Assembly: GCA_014155875.1 (NCBI GenBank)
Contig: JACEFZ010017825.1
Coordinates: 227,501 to 291,500 of the forward strand
Reading direction: 5' to 3'
Length of the DNA: 64,000 bases
Origin: Cepaea nemoralis
Taxonomy: Eukaryota > Mollusca > Gastropoda > Stylommatophora > Helicidae
Both the position numbers and the translations under genes were made by a program. Below the pieces are notes generated by a model. It had not been told where the DNA came from, did not search any database, and saw only the letters and a program-made list of their open reading frames with translations. Shown here piece after piece: positions 53,205 through 63,894 of the stretch. Position 1 is the stretch's first letter. Each line of letters starts with the position of its first letter.

Positions 53205-53368
53205 AGACGACATAACATTGATTTACATCTTATCGCGATATCTGAGTCAAATGATTTAATACTGATTTACATCTTCTCGTGATATCCGAGTCAGATGATT
53301 TAATTCTGATTTACACCTTCTAGCGATATCAGAGTCATATGATATAATATTGATTTACACATTGTTAT
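53205..53368 (+). repeat. about 3.2 copies of a ~51-bp tandem repeat
   Basis: Unit close to CTGATTTACATCTTCTCG then CGATATCNGAGTCAKATGAT and TTAATA. Each unit has a GATATC palindrome. Confidence 0.88.
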
Positions 53369-53940
53369 GTATAAAGGAAAATGTATGTATAGGTTTTGCA
53401 ATTTGTGAGATTGCTTGAACATTGTGTAGTGAACATTAGTGGGAAGTAGGATATAGTAACTGAAAGAAGCGCAAGTCCCGAAACAGCATCCTACAATGCA
53501 GCTGTGAAGTATTCGCACCATCACATTTTGAAGGGATGGGTGCACGGAGGAATAGGTGATTATACTTTCCCTCTCTTAGCGAACGACGAACGTAAGCATC
53601 GAATCCTTCCCCAGTCATTCTCATTATATTAACAGCGTAACCTCCTAACGATTACACCTCTTCATTATAGTAAGTATAGAATCAAAACACTTATTGTAAG
53701 AAAATAGAGGCTCTTTACCCTTCTTTCAGTTGCACTGGGCTTACGAAGGTAGCCTTAAATGTGTACCTACCACTCGATGGGTGTTATGGCCAGTATGACA
53801 TCGACCGCTGATACTTTCCATGGCATTACCAGGTACCCATTTTAAGGTGAGTCAACTTCAGAGGCTGGGTACATCTTAACGACGTGTTACTTAATGGAGG
53901 TTCGAACCGATGCGTAACCAATGGAACGACAGATATTTGT
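53369..53940. other. no recognised feature
   Basis: Unique sequence. Confidence 0.45.
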
Positions 53941-53944
53941 ACTA

Positions 53945-54510
53945 TAGTATGTCCACATTTGTTTGCCTTCATTCACGATCAATTATTTTGAAGACTGTCT
54001 GTTGCATCGTTATGAAATTTTTCCAGCCGTCTTATATTTACCCCCACCCAAGGAATATGTCTTTGATAGGTCCAAAAACAACTTAAATCATTGAAAGCGG
54101 CGACATTCCTTTGATGTTTTGCTGAACAACTAGTGATTTCTCACTAAAAAAGTTATGTTTACGGTAATGTGGACCTGCAAATTCAGATGACACACAAAGG
54201 CGTATCCGGATTCGTATGGGAGTGGGTGCAATGAAAGAAGTAGCTTACAGGGTCGGCTGCATTGCACCGGGTTTTTATCCCATATGGCTCAGTTTCTTTC
54301 CGCAGCGCGGAAAGCGTCGCACAAAGCACGAACTCCGTAGCTCCAGCGACGACCCTCGGGAGTCTCCGAAAAAAATGCACTCGTGAAATGAAGGACGCGG
54401 CCCGGAATCGAACATACAACCTTCGGAGCCCGAGTCAGACGGCTTGACCACTTCACCACGGAGAATCCCGAGAGGGGTGCAATGTGTAATATTAGTAAAG
54501 ACAGAGAATT
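53945..54510. repeat. dispersed repeat Y, copy 2, split by SINE-3
   Basis: Left part 53945-54233 and right part 54475-54510 together match 32495-32815; the SINE lies between. Shared blocks include CTGTCTGTTGCATCGTTATG with copy 3 at 63900. Confidence 0.85.
54224..54484 (-). mobile_element. SINE-3 copy b with 10-bp TSD inside repeat Y
   Basis: GGGTGCAATG occurs at 54224-54233 and 54475-54484. On the minus strand the head reads TTCTCCGTGGTGAAGTGGTC (A box) and TATGTTCGATTCCGGGC (B box) with a long variable-arm-like insert, resembling Ser/Leu-type tRNAs. The body contains CGGAGACTCCCGAGGGTCGT. Copy a is at 31500. Confidence 0.88.
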
Positions 54511-54511
54511 T

Positions 54512-54910
<399 letters not shown>

Positions 54911-55110
54911 CCCCGCCAGGAGCCGAGTCAGCTAGTTTTTTTTTATATAATCACGTTTCATGAAAGAACCCCCATTTGAGACACCTCTGAACAAACCAAT
55001 TTAACTTCGCCAAAACGAAACCCGCCAAATAATTTCGAAAAGAGCGGGGGTGTATCTTGCTGAAGCTGTAATACTCTTACAATGATGGCATGAATGTGGG
55101 AGCGGTAGAT
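54911..55110. other. no recognised feature
   Basis: Unique sequence after the GATA array. Confidence 0.4.
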
Positions 55111-55114
55111 TATA

Positions 55115-55265
55115 TACCGCATATAAGCAAACATTGAAATCTGCTGTACAATCTCCAGAACAAATTTTTTTTTTTTTTTAGGTGGACATAATGATAAGGT
55201 TATATGCTAAATCTCATCATTTTCCGTCAATTGGTTACTAAGATATTGAATTTCATATTGAGGCA
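55115..55265. repeat. dispersed repeat X, uninterrupted copy (empty site)
   Basis: Contains ATAAGCAAACATTGAAATCT, TACAATCTCCAGAACAAA and a single GGTTATAT at 55199-55206, defining the pre-insertion state of 35249-35866. Confidence 0.82.
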
Positions 55266-55880
55266 ACAAAAAAAAAACACTATAGTCACTGCATCACTGT
55301 CCTACACTGCTCCCAATATACCTAATTGGGGAAGGGGATAAGAAATCAATGTCCAAACCCATCAAAATATATATCATGTTCAGTCTCATGTTTAAGATTG
55401 TAATAGAGGATATACGATATTTATATAATAGTTATTAGTTGTTTGTCTTGCATGTGTATTTCACAACGTACTCACGTGTACGTTCTTTGTCCTTCATTCA
55501 CATGATCTAGTTTCGTTATCTTGACATTTAGTATTCCTTTGATGAACAAATTATTGCTTGCACTTTTCTTCATTCCGTGCCTAGCGGATGATATGATTCC
55601 AACTGTTAGGTGTGGCTATCACAATAATGAACAATATCTAACTGTGTAACTGCAAATAATTTATAAAGGGAAAAGGACAGTTTGCAAAGAGTACGGCCAT
55701 TGTCTACGTTATCTGTCTACATTCTCATGACATCTGGAAATAAACTGTGGATATTTTCAGCACTGCACGAGACATGTGGCAAGCTATGTATAAACATATA
55801 TATTTAGCAATAAGACATTCATGTAACATCACGCATAATGACAGCGACAATAAAAGAAAGCGTGAATAGTGGTGTTATTT
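55266..55880. other. no recognised feature
   Basis: AT-rich unique sequence. Confidence 0.45.
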
Positions 55881-55884
55881 TTAC

Positions 55885-56290
<406 letters not shown>

Positions 56291-56299
56291 GGACGATAG

Positions 56300-56690
56300 T
56301 GGTGATGACAATGATGATGACTGTGATTATGATAATGTTAATGATGATAAGAAATGTGTTATTGTTGTTTTTTTTTTAAATATTTTAAATCGTTCAATAT
56401 GTTATTTGGAATTGCCGCAACGTAGTGGCAATCACAGCTTGTCTGTCGGCCCAGCGGTGATGTGTTTGAATCCTCATGAAGACATTCAGTTGACCGGGGT
56501 TGTCAGGTCGACTCAGTCTACCTGGGTATAACCAAATGGTATGGGAAATAAAGGCGGTCGGTGAGGTATATACCACATCAACAATGTAGGCGGTCTATAG
56601 ATATACATGACTAGCACTATATACCCAATACTCGCCAGGGCGTGTAAAAGAGTTATTTACTTTACATAATCATCATAAAGTTAAAAATGT
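56300..56690. other. no recognised feature
   Basis: Unique sequence. Confidence 0.45.
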
Positions 56691-56692
56691 TA

Positions 56693-56935
56693 GTTGCGTA
56701 TCCTTTACAGAACGTTTGGAGTTAACACCAGCATTGTTTGCTGTTGTTGATGTCTGGGCAAGTTTACCTTCAGTAGTTTTCCATTGCTTTCTGAACGACC
56801 GGCAACCATTCCATGGGGTAAAAAAAAAAAACCAGCGCAACGCGGTCTGCTGCCAAATCACGCACAGCTGTTTCGAATGCGGGTATACGGGAATTACGAA
56901 CTGCGTCCGTAACTCCTTTCGCCACGGAGACGGCT
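56693..56935 (-). mobile_element. SINE-1 copy g
   Basis: Reversed: TTGCGTATCCTTTACAGAA, TTTTCCATTGCTTTCTGAAC and GACCGGC, then a head with minus-strand CTCCGTGGCGAAAGGAGTTA (A box) and CGCATTCGAAAC (B box). Confidence 0.8.
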
Positions 56936-56939
56936 CATC

Positions 56940-57325
56940 ATCAAGTGCCATGCTGATAAAAGTGGGCGGTCACGATACGCCATTACATGTTTCTCAGTGT
57001 CTGCTGACTGTTCATGCTTCACATGCATATAACAGCATGACTTTTACATGGCGTTTGGAAACATTATTTGCCTTCACTGCGATTGACAGGTTTATTTATT
57101 TATTTTATTTTTTGTGTTTAAACATTGGTGAATATGTTTTCTATCTTGCAAAAGGAAACCTCTGCCATAGTGACGACTAATCATGATTTTTCTAGGCATC
57201 TTTACTTACCTAATATATTATATAAACGTATGGCTTATATTCAGCATTGTTTCCGAATATCAATTACATAGGAAAATGTTAAATCTATGCAAGTATTTTA
57301 GACAGGTTCCAGCAGATCAATACTG
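56940..57325 (-). mobile_element. LINE-B fragment, diverged, internally deleted
   Basis: AAGTGCCATGCTGATAAAAG and GGGCGGTCACGATACGCCAT match the LINE-B 3' end. The order then jumps over about 300 bp to TGTCTGCTGACTGTTCATGC and TTCACATGCATATAACA, corresponding to the CETWT region. Noncoding. Confidence 0.7.
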
Positions 57326-57327
57326 TC

Positions 57328-57385
57328 ATACTGTCATTTACTGCCAATATAGTACCTTGCGGTGTATGGCAGGGGGGTATGGCAG
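57328..57385. repeat. short dispersed repeat Z, copy 2
   Basis: GTCATTTACTGCCAATATAG and CGGTGTATGGCAGGGGGG; see 50826. Confidence 0.75.
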
Positions 57386-57995
57386 ATCAATACATGAGGG
57401 GGGAAAGACGGCGGTGATAGTGCACACATTGGGAAACATCTGATAATAGTGTAACCATAAAGTTTTCTTCTGCTGGAGCCAACAGGCAGATGAATAAATG
57501 GGGTATCTCGAAGTATTTAACACCGGGGTAAACATCTGGCTTTTTCATTCCAGACAAAGTTGTACAAAAGAAGACCCGTCACGTGGCTCTGATGATCATC
57601 GTCCAACCAGAAGACTTGGCTAGATCCACATCAACTTGCCTTTAGCCACAGCTAGCGTTTGGAAGCGAAAAAAACAAGCAACATACCGGATGAGACAATG
57701 AGAAACAGTTAGATCACTATGTGTGTGATGAACTACTGAATTTGCAGATTCGCAGCCTTGCTCTTACTTTCGTTGTGTAAAAAGGAAATAGGTCCAAGTC
57801 TTTTATTACTTTGATTAACCGGGCAGAGTGAGAACGAAAGACAGACAGAGCTAGAGACCATGAGACAGATACAGTCAATGAGAAAGAGAGAACCATAGAT
57901 TGTTATCCACGTTATTGTCAGCTGCCAAATACGCTTCTCTGTTGCTTTCCCAGTAACCTGCACATTAAGCGGAGACTGAATCTTGCTGTCGCATA
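57386..57995. other. no recognised feature
   Basis: Unique sequence. Confidence 0.45.
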
Positions 57996-57996
57996 A

Positions 57997-58574
57997 TACG
58001 TGGGTAAGTTAATAAGTACGCCACAAATGGCTGTAGAAAAATAACTAAATATGATAACAACTTAAAACCAGTTTATTTTTATACATATATTGTCCCTTTA
58101 TTTCTCAACATAATTTCCACCAACATTGATGATTTATCCCATCGTTTCATCAGTCCTCCAAAACCGGCTGCATAAAACTGCGTGCTTTGTTTTCATTTAC
58201 CTGCCATCCCACAGAACTGTCTGATTTATTTATTGACTCGCCCTCGTAACTTTTTCTACCCAGCTATGCACCGCTTTACGGGATAAACATGTGTCAGCAT
58301 ATAACACTGAAAACCCGCCTTGGCGGGAGACATTTCGCGAATGACGCCGAAGTTGAATGTGAAGTGAAAACGTTGTTTAGAAAAGAGAGCACGCAGTTCT
58401 ATGCAGCCGGTTTGGGAGGACTGATAAAACGATGGGATAAGTGCATCAATGTTGTTGGAAATTATATTGAGAAATAAAGGGAAAATGTATGTATAAAAAT
58501 AAACTGGTTTCAAGTTTTTACCATATTTAGTTATTTTTCTACAGCTAATTGTGACTTATTAACTTACCCTCGTA
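57997..58574. mobile_element. mariner-derived fold-back element flanked by TA
   Basis: The ends CGTGGGTAAGTTAATAAG (57999) and its complement CTTATTAACTTACCCTCG (ending 58572) are bounded by TA on both sides. Both arms (about 195 bp each, 57999-58192 and 58378-58572) hold the same transposase C-terminus pointing outward: QFYAAGLGGLIKRWDKC then INVVGNYIEK and stop on +, and QFYAAGFGGLMKRWDK on minus with an indel. The right arm extends inward to TRLGGRHFANDAEVE. So two 3' ends of one mariner are joined head to head, with no 5' end. Confidence 0.88.
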
Positions 58575-58622
58575 GAAACGGTATACACTTGCAGGAAGAT
58601 CGTTGATGAAGCAGGTAGAAGA

Positions 58623-58760
58623 TATAGGGTGTATTTATAATGACTGTGCAATATTTTGTATCCAGCCTCTGTAAAGTTCATGCAACATAATAGGTAAATA
58701 CACAACAATGGACCGGCATTATTTTCAAACACTGCACAGTCATTAACAATACACCCTGTA
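58623..58760. mobile_element. 138-bp MITE with about 37-bp inverted ends
   Basis: Left end TATAGGGTGTATTTATAATG and right end (reversed) TACAGGGTGTATTGTTAATG, both continuing ACTGTGCA. TA at both tips. No coding capacity. It lies 50 bp from the fold-back element. Confidence 0.75.
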
Positions 58761-58769
58761 CTATTGGAC

Positions 58770-59020
58770 AGGTTACCATAGTAATGCAGTTTCACAAGAT
58801 GCAGGCGCACAAACAGCTTCTAACAGTTCATTAACACATTGGGAGGAAAAATTAGAGAGGGGTGTAACAGGTTAACAAAACTGGTGATCCAACAGCTGAA
58901 AGATCACAATGCCGGCAAAGATGGCACAAATGTGCTTGGTAGAGAAAAATATGTTTGGAGAATCTCAGCCAGAGTTGATGGAAATGTTGATGCGGAGCAT
59001 CATGGAGCCCATAGAATTAC
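58770..59020. other. no recognised feature
   Basis: A + frame (58839-59087) reads LTKLVIQQLKDHNAGKDGTN and YVWRISARVDGNVDAEHHGA; no family recognised. Possibly part of an older transposon. Confidence 0.35.
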
Positions 59021-59021
59021 A

Positions 59022-59721
59022 TTAAAACTTCGATTAACCGTCACCGTCGGGACCAAGGCTGTGAAGGGTAACCGAATAGGCGGATAACAGAAATCTCTTA
59101 ATACTAATGTAAAGTAACGTTATTTAACTGCGGACTTGCTACGAAAATGAAAATAAAATCCTTTAAAAGTGAATAATACGTGCATATTGTATTTAATTTT
59201 ACACAACAATCAATATACTTCAATATAAAAGTAGTAATGTACATAAATGTATTGTAATACTATAAACCTTCGTTACTTTAAAATATATGTGTTGCATTTG
59301 CCCCCTGTTGCATTTCAAATCAGTCGGTGCACTTTGATAGTTTAGGTTTTTGGTTAAGAACTGATCCTTCGTCGTCATCAATTGCTTCTTCTTCAATGGT
59401 AGTCACACTAGAAACAATTTCATCATCGTTCAAAATTTTGTCAAAGCCACCATCCATTTGCCACCATCCATTTTGCCACAGTCCAACCAATCTATTACTT
59501 CTTCTGGCGTAATGTTTTCACTGTTTAGTCCTACATTGTTGCACTGTTGCATCAACACTAACAGTCTCAGTTCCTTCAGTTAGGTCAATAGGTTCAGGCA
59601 AGAGTTTTTTCCACCCATTCATTAGGTTAGACACTATAGGGTCAGCCCAGACAGTGGCGACATTGAAAATAACGTCCTTTATGTTTTATCTCTTATACTT
59701 TTGCTGTGATGTCGGTTCCTA

Positions 59722-59753
<32 letters not shown>

Positions 59754-59830
59754 TTCTTCTTTTTTTAAAAAAATTTTAGACAAAAAAAGTGACGGTTGCG
59801 CGCGTAGCGGTTAATCAAAGTTTCGCTATT
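59022..59830 (-). mobile_element. Tigger/pogo-like element, internally shortened
   Basis: The left end AAACTTCGATTAACCG (59025-59040) and right end CGGTTAATCAAAGTTT (59808-59823) are inverted copies, giving an element of about 0.8 kb. Only the C-terminal part of a pogo-type transposase remains between them. Confidence 0.72.
59310..59690 (-). pseudogene. pogo/Tigger transposase C-terminal fragment
   Basis: Minus-strand frames: IFNVATVWADPIVSNLMNGW, KKLLPEPIDLTEGTETVSVD, then shifted NITPEEVIDWLDCGKMD, then NDDEIVSSVTTIEEEAIDDD. W-x3-LLP, an E-x-I-x-x-W-L helix and a DDEIV acidic tail are hallmarks of Tigger/jerky-type DDE proteins after the catalytic core. The DDE core itself is missing. Frame changes present. 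Confidence 0.75.
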
Positions 59831-60425
59831 GTTCTAAACTGTGAGAACGGAGGTGGCTGATACCACTGGCTTTGATGTGGCTAGCTGGTACTCTAGACAC
59901 CGGGCCAGTCATGTGTCTCATTATCAGTACCTATTACGTATACTGAGTAAAGCTCAGTATTAACAGATGTGACATAAGTGGGTACGGAGCACCGATACTT
60001 CTCTTGTACAGTGACTTATGTCCTTTTCAGGACCCATCCCCAACTGGTCCAAGCCTGACACCCAGCTCGTGCCTGTGGCCCCTAGTAGCTGTCAGCATGC
60101 GACAGCTGTGAGAGGTTGGCTAAATAAGGCATGGGTAGCCGATTTGGTGTCAAACCAAGTGGTAAACTAGGGTATGCCTACCCAGCATGTGAAGACAGGA
60201 TTCGGCAGACTGCGCGGAAGAGATCATTCCTGATTCAACGGGCAAGACGGCGGTTACCTGCAAAGCTTGTGGAACGTAATGAGCAAGGCAAGGCACGTAG
60301 AGCGCCCTAGTCATCCACTGCACCTGTATTCGTCTCCAGTCGTCTCGACTTGTCTTGCCACTGGATTCAGATGGACTCAGGCGAGAGAGTGAGGTCGACG
60401 AATTGCGCAACTCTTCCTCACTTTA
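59831..60425. other. no firm feature
   Basis: Unique sequence that may include the eroded body of the LINE-J copy that ends at 60590. Confidence 0.35.
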
Positions 60426-60590
60426 ATCCAAGTCATCGCGCAAGTCATTCTTCATCCACATTGTCAAAGAACATTTCGAGCCAACATAGGCCTTACCAGC
60501 CATCTTAGAACCCACGGCTCCATACCCTCAACCCCACTGGATGAAATGAATTGTCATCATCATTCTTGATGGACAAACAACAACAACACA
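60426..60590 (+). pseudogene. LINE-J C-terminal zinc-finger remnant, copy 2
   Basis: Frame reads QVILHPHCQRTFRANIGLTS then HLRTHGS. It aligns with FTCTHCERTFTAQIGLISH at 36270 but has His where the first Cys should be. An ATC-type and ACA-rich end follows (60555-60590). Confidence 0.65.
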
Positions 60591-60799
60591 GTGATGTATA
60601 TGGACACACTGTCCACGCCACGCTGGAGAGCGAGGCAAGGAAAGAGAAGACCTGCTGGAGTCATGAGCACCAAAATAACCACGGGATACATTTTGAAGAA
60701 TATCTATGAACGACTGCTAGTTGACACAGTAACAGATAAGGAATGTATTTTGTTTTTTCTTTCGCTTACGCGTTACTATTTCTGATGCAATGGACTGAT

Positions 60800-61015
60800 T
60801 TTTGCATGTGGCTTAGCTTTCCCTATTACCAGTGTCCCTTGCCATCAGACTCCAACTTTGAGGTACTGTAATTTACGTCCCAAGTCGAGAAGAGAAGTCA
60901 ACATTTTTGTCCAACTGACCGGTGTAGGGGTTGGACCCGCTACCTCGGCATCAGCACACCGGATATTTAAGAACGAGCGCTCTTATCCATTCGGCCATGC
61001 TGATCTCCTATGAGA
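60800..61015 (-). mobile_element. SINE-5 copy a
   Basis: Minus strand head CATGGCCGAATGGATAAGAG (A box) and GGTAGCGGGTCCAACCCC (B box), with an insert between the arms as in Leu/Ser-type tRNAs. The body has TTCTCGACTTGGGACG, ATGGCAAGGGACACTGG and GGGAAAGCTAAGCC. Copy b is at 61530. Confidence 0.82.
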
Positions 61016-61529
61016 AATATATATTTATTTCAGACTACACTTGAGCGTGCTTCCAGCGTGAGTGTGACACTGACGTGTGTACAACCTGTATGTCACTGAA
61101 ATGTTCAACGTCTACATCTTCGAACTTGTCTGCGGAAAAAGTAACATCTATGGCCTTCTCCTAGAAGCTATGAAATCGATTATTAAAACCTAAAAAGCTA
61201 ACTTTTAGAGTGCAACCAAACTTCGTGCAGAATAACATGAAACTCAACTCTGTGTTTTAACTGTTTAATGAATTTCTGCACTTTCAAAATGTAAGTCCCA
61301 TTGTTTTGACGTCATTTACGTTTAAGGTGTAGCCAGCGTGTGGTGGGCAAATAAAGTGCTAGGAGGATATCATAATTTCACTAGTACTTTTATAAAGTTT
61401 ATATTATTTGGCTTAATTTTACAATAGCGCATTTTTCTTGAATTTCGTTTGCTCGCTTTCAACTCTAGCACAATTCATACACTTGCTGTTACTTATAGTA
61501 GTTGTCGCTACAGGTGAGTGCACTGAACT
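61016..61529. other. no recognised feature
   Basis: AT-rich unique sequence. Confidence 0.45.
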
Positions 61530-61755
61530 GACTTTGCGTGTGGATTAGCTTTCCCTATCACCAGTGTCCCTCGCCATCAGAAGAACCCATTGCTACTTCT
61601 ACGGTACTTGTAATTTACGTCCCCAAATCGAGACAAGAAGTCAACATTTTAGACCGGCTTAACGGTGTAGGGGTTGAACCGGCTACCTTGCCATCAGTAT
61701 ACCAATAGTTTAAGAGCAAGCGATCTTATCTGTCTGACTAATCTGACGTCCATGT
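61530..61755 (-). mobile_element. SINE-5 copy b
   Basis: Matches copy a in the same orientation: TGGATTAGCTTTCCCTATCA, CCAGTGTCCCTCGCCATCAG, AATTTACGTCCC, AGAAGTCAACATTTT and GGTGTAGGGGTTG. The head is more decayed. Confidence 0.82.
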
Positions 61756-62616
61756 GTTCTTTTTAAGCAACGTAGTACGCATTGTGAAATTAATACTTTC
61801 AATAAAGTGTAATATGTCATCGATTTTTGAAGACAGATTTGACGAAATGGATTGATCTCATCATCATCATCTCATCATGTTCCTCTTGTACCTTGCGGTG
61901 GATTGATATACATTGATTATCATAAGTCAACATCTATGCTATCAATTATTTCAAATAAACATCAATCATTGTCTTTATTCATTCTATACCAGGTGCTTTA
62001 GATATTGATCAATTATTACTAAAATATTATTATAAAAGATTTTACTCAGAATATATCAGATAATATATATGTTGATCAATTATTACCAACAAACATCTAC
62101 CATTGTCTATGCGCATTCTACATAACGCAACTGTTCTTTCAATCAATTGTTACTAAGATTTCTTATTTTCTTTTACTTATTTTAAATTAAACAGCATGAC
62201 CTTCATCTTGTCGTTTTGTTAGGCGATAGTTTGTAAAATGGAGTTACAGATCTCCATGGCATACAACCTGTGCTGATTTTAGAGACAATGTGTTGCCCAT
62301 ACAGCATGCTCCCTCTCTCGGCCTGCCTAATTAACGCCAGAGGAACAGTTAACAACAATATGTATGGAACGAGACAAGCTGCAGAAGTTCCTAGATCAGC
62401 AAAGCAATGCACTAACTGTCCACTTGTCGGAGCTTCCATCCAAGACCACTTGCCGGACAAGGATGTTTTGCCCGGCCATGACATTTAGTCTTTAGGCTGC
62501 ATTTCCTTGCACAATGTTACTGCTTGTACCCTCCCAATTGCGCTCTTCTGTCTGAAGCCTTTGGCACAGTGTGGGATGTCAGGTTTGGTGAGCGACGCCC
62601 AACATTCAGTGCTAAG
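61756..62616. other. no recognised feature
   Basis: AT-rich; a minus-strand frame (62203-62484) reads MSWPGKTSLSGKWSWMEAPT and WRSVTPFYKLSPNKTTR. I do not recognise it; it may be an old transposon exon. Confidence 0.35.
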
Positions 62617-62672
62617 AGAAAGCAGGTAGTACCGTCTATTGTCATACGATAGCTCAGTATATAAGACCTACT
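62617..62672. repeat. short dispersed repeat W, copy 2
   Basis: See 51056-51116. Confidence 0.8.
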
Positions 62673-62689
62673 TTAATTAATGCATTCAC

Positions 62690-63892
62690 CTTGTGCCATG
62701 CCGATAAGCGTGGGCGGACATGATTCGCCATCTCGCTCGATCAGCTCAGTGTTCTTTGTCTTGACCATACTACGTGTCCAAGCCATCCAGGTATTTACTT
62801 CTCTGCCTGCTCCCTGTTCACTTCCCCTCGATCTTGCCAGTTTTCATCAAGTTGTCCAATTTATTTCTTCTTATAACGTGAGCAAATGATTTTGACTGTC
62901 TACGTCTAATTTCTCTAATCAGTTTACGGTTTTCATCTGTTTCTTGTAGGACTTGGTCATTGTTTTTTTTTTCTGTCTATTCATGGTTTTCTTTGCATTT
63001 TCTTCAGAAACCACATTTCCACAGCCATCAGATGTTTCTCAACTTGTCTGCTCATAGTCCACGCTTCACATCCATACAAATGTACAGGTTCTAAGTAGCA
63101 CCTCAACTCGCGTTTTCTTGTAGCAATCGACATATTTCTATTGGTCAGTATGTTTTTCATCTTCCGGAAGGCTACCTTCGCCATGGCGATTCTTGTTCTA
63201 ATATCTACAAGGCATCTGCCATTGGATTGTTCCGAGATAATTGTACCGATTCACTTGTTGAAGAATATTCCCATTTACTTGTATATTACATTGTGGTATT
63301 TCCTTTCTCCTAGTAACGACCATAAACTGTGCCTTCTTACAATTTAATTCTAACCCTAGTTGTTCACTGTGTGCAACAACAGCATCTACTAATTGTTGCG
63401 GATCCTGCTCATTGTCTGCCATCAATACTGTATCATCTGCATATCTAATGTTATTGATGTTATGTCCCCCAATGATGATTCCTTTCATATCTTCTACATT
63501 TCTGAAACTATTTTCACTGTACAGGGAAATAAAGCTCTAAAGACATTACACATCCCCGTCTCACACCTCTCTTAATAGGCTGATATTGACCTACGTCATT
63601 ATCAATTTTTATGGCAGCTTGTTGTTACCAATATATGTATTTACAAGTCTAAGGTCTTTCCCATATATTTGTAGGTCTGCAAGCATCTTTATCATGTTTT
63701 CATGTCTTACTTTATCAAAAGCCTTTGTGTAGTCAATAAATCATTGATGTAGGTCTTTGTTTACTCCTATAGAATGTTCAATTAATGCTCTCACAGCATT
63801 AATTGTACCATTGCCTTCTACACACCCACATTGTTCTCCTCCTATTATGGGTTTTATTTTCTTCCTAACTCTTTGCACGCTATAGTCTGGCC
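62690..63892 (-). pseudogene. LINE-B copy, right edge
   Basis: Minus-strand frames: NNIRYADDTVLMADNEQD, LELNCKKAQFMVVTRRKEI, QQVNRYNYLGTI, MAKVAFRKMKNILTNRNMS, YGCEAWTMSRQVEKHLMAVE and MWFLKKMQRKP, then the FGHV region in broken frames, then a 3' end at about 62690. The RT palm upstream (63540-63892) is recognisable at base level. Reading from 5', it starts at about 63892 next to repeat Y. Confidence 0.92.
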
Positions 63893-63894
63893 AG

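Noticed and set aside
62203..62484. 93-codon minus-strand frame (KWSWMEAPT ... FYKLSPNKTTR)
   Set aside because: Looks less random than most, but I cannot name a family and it has no repeat partner here; noted under the unassigned region instead of called.
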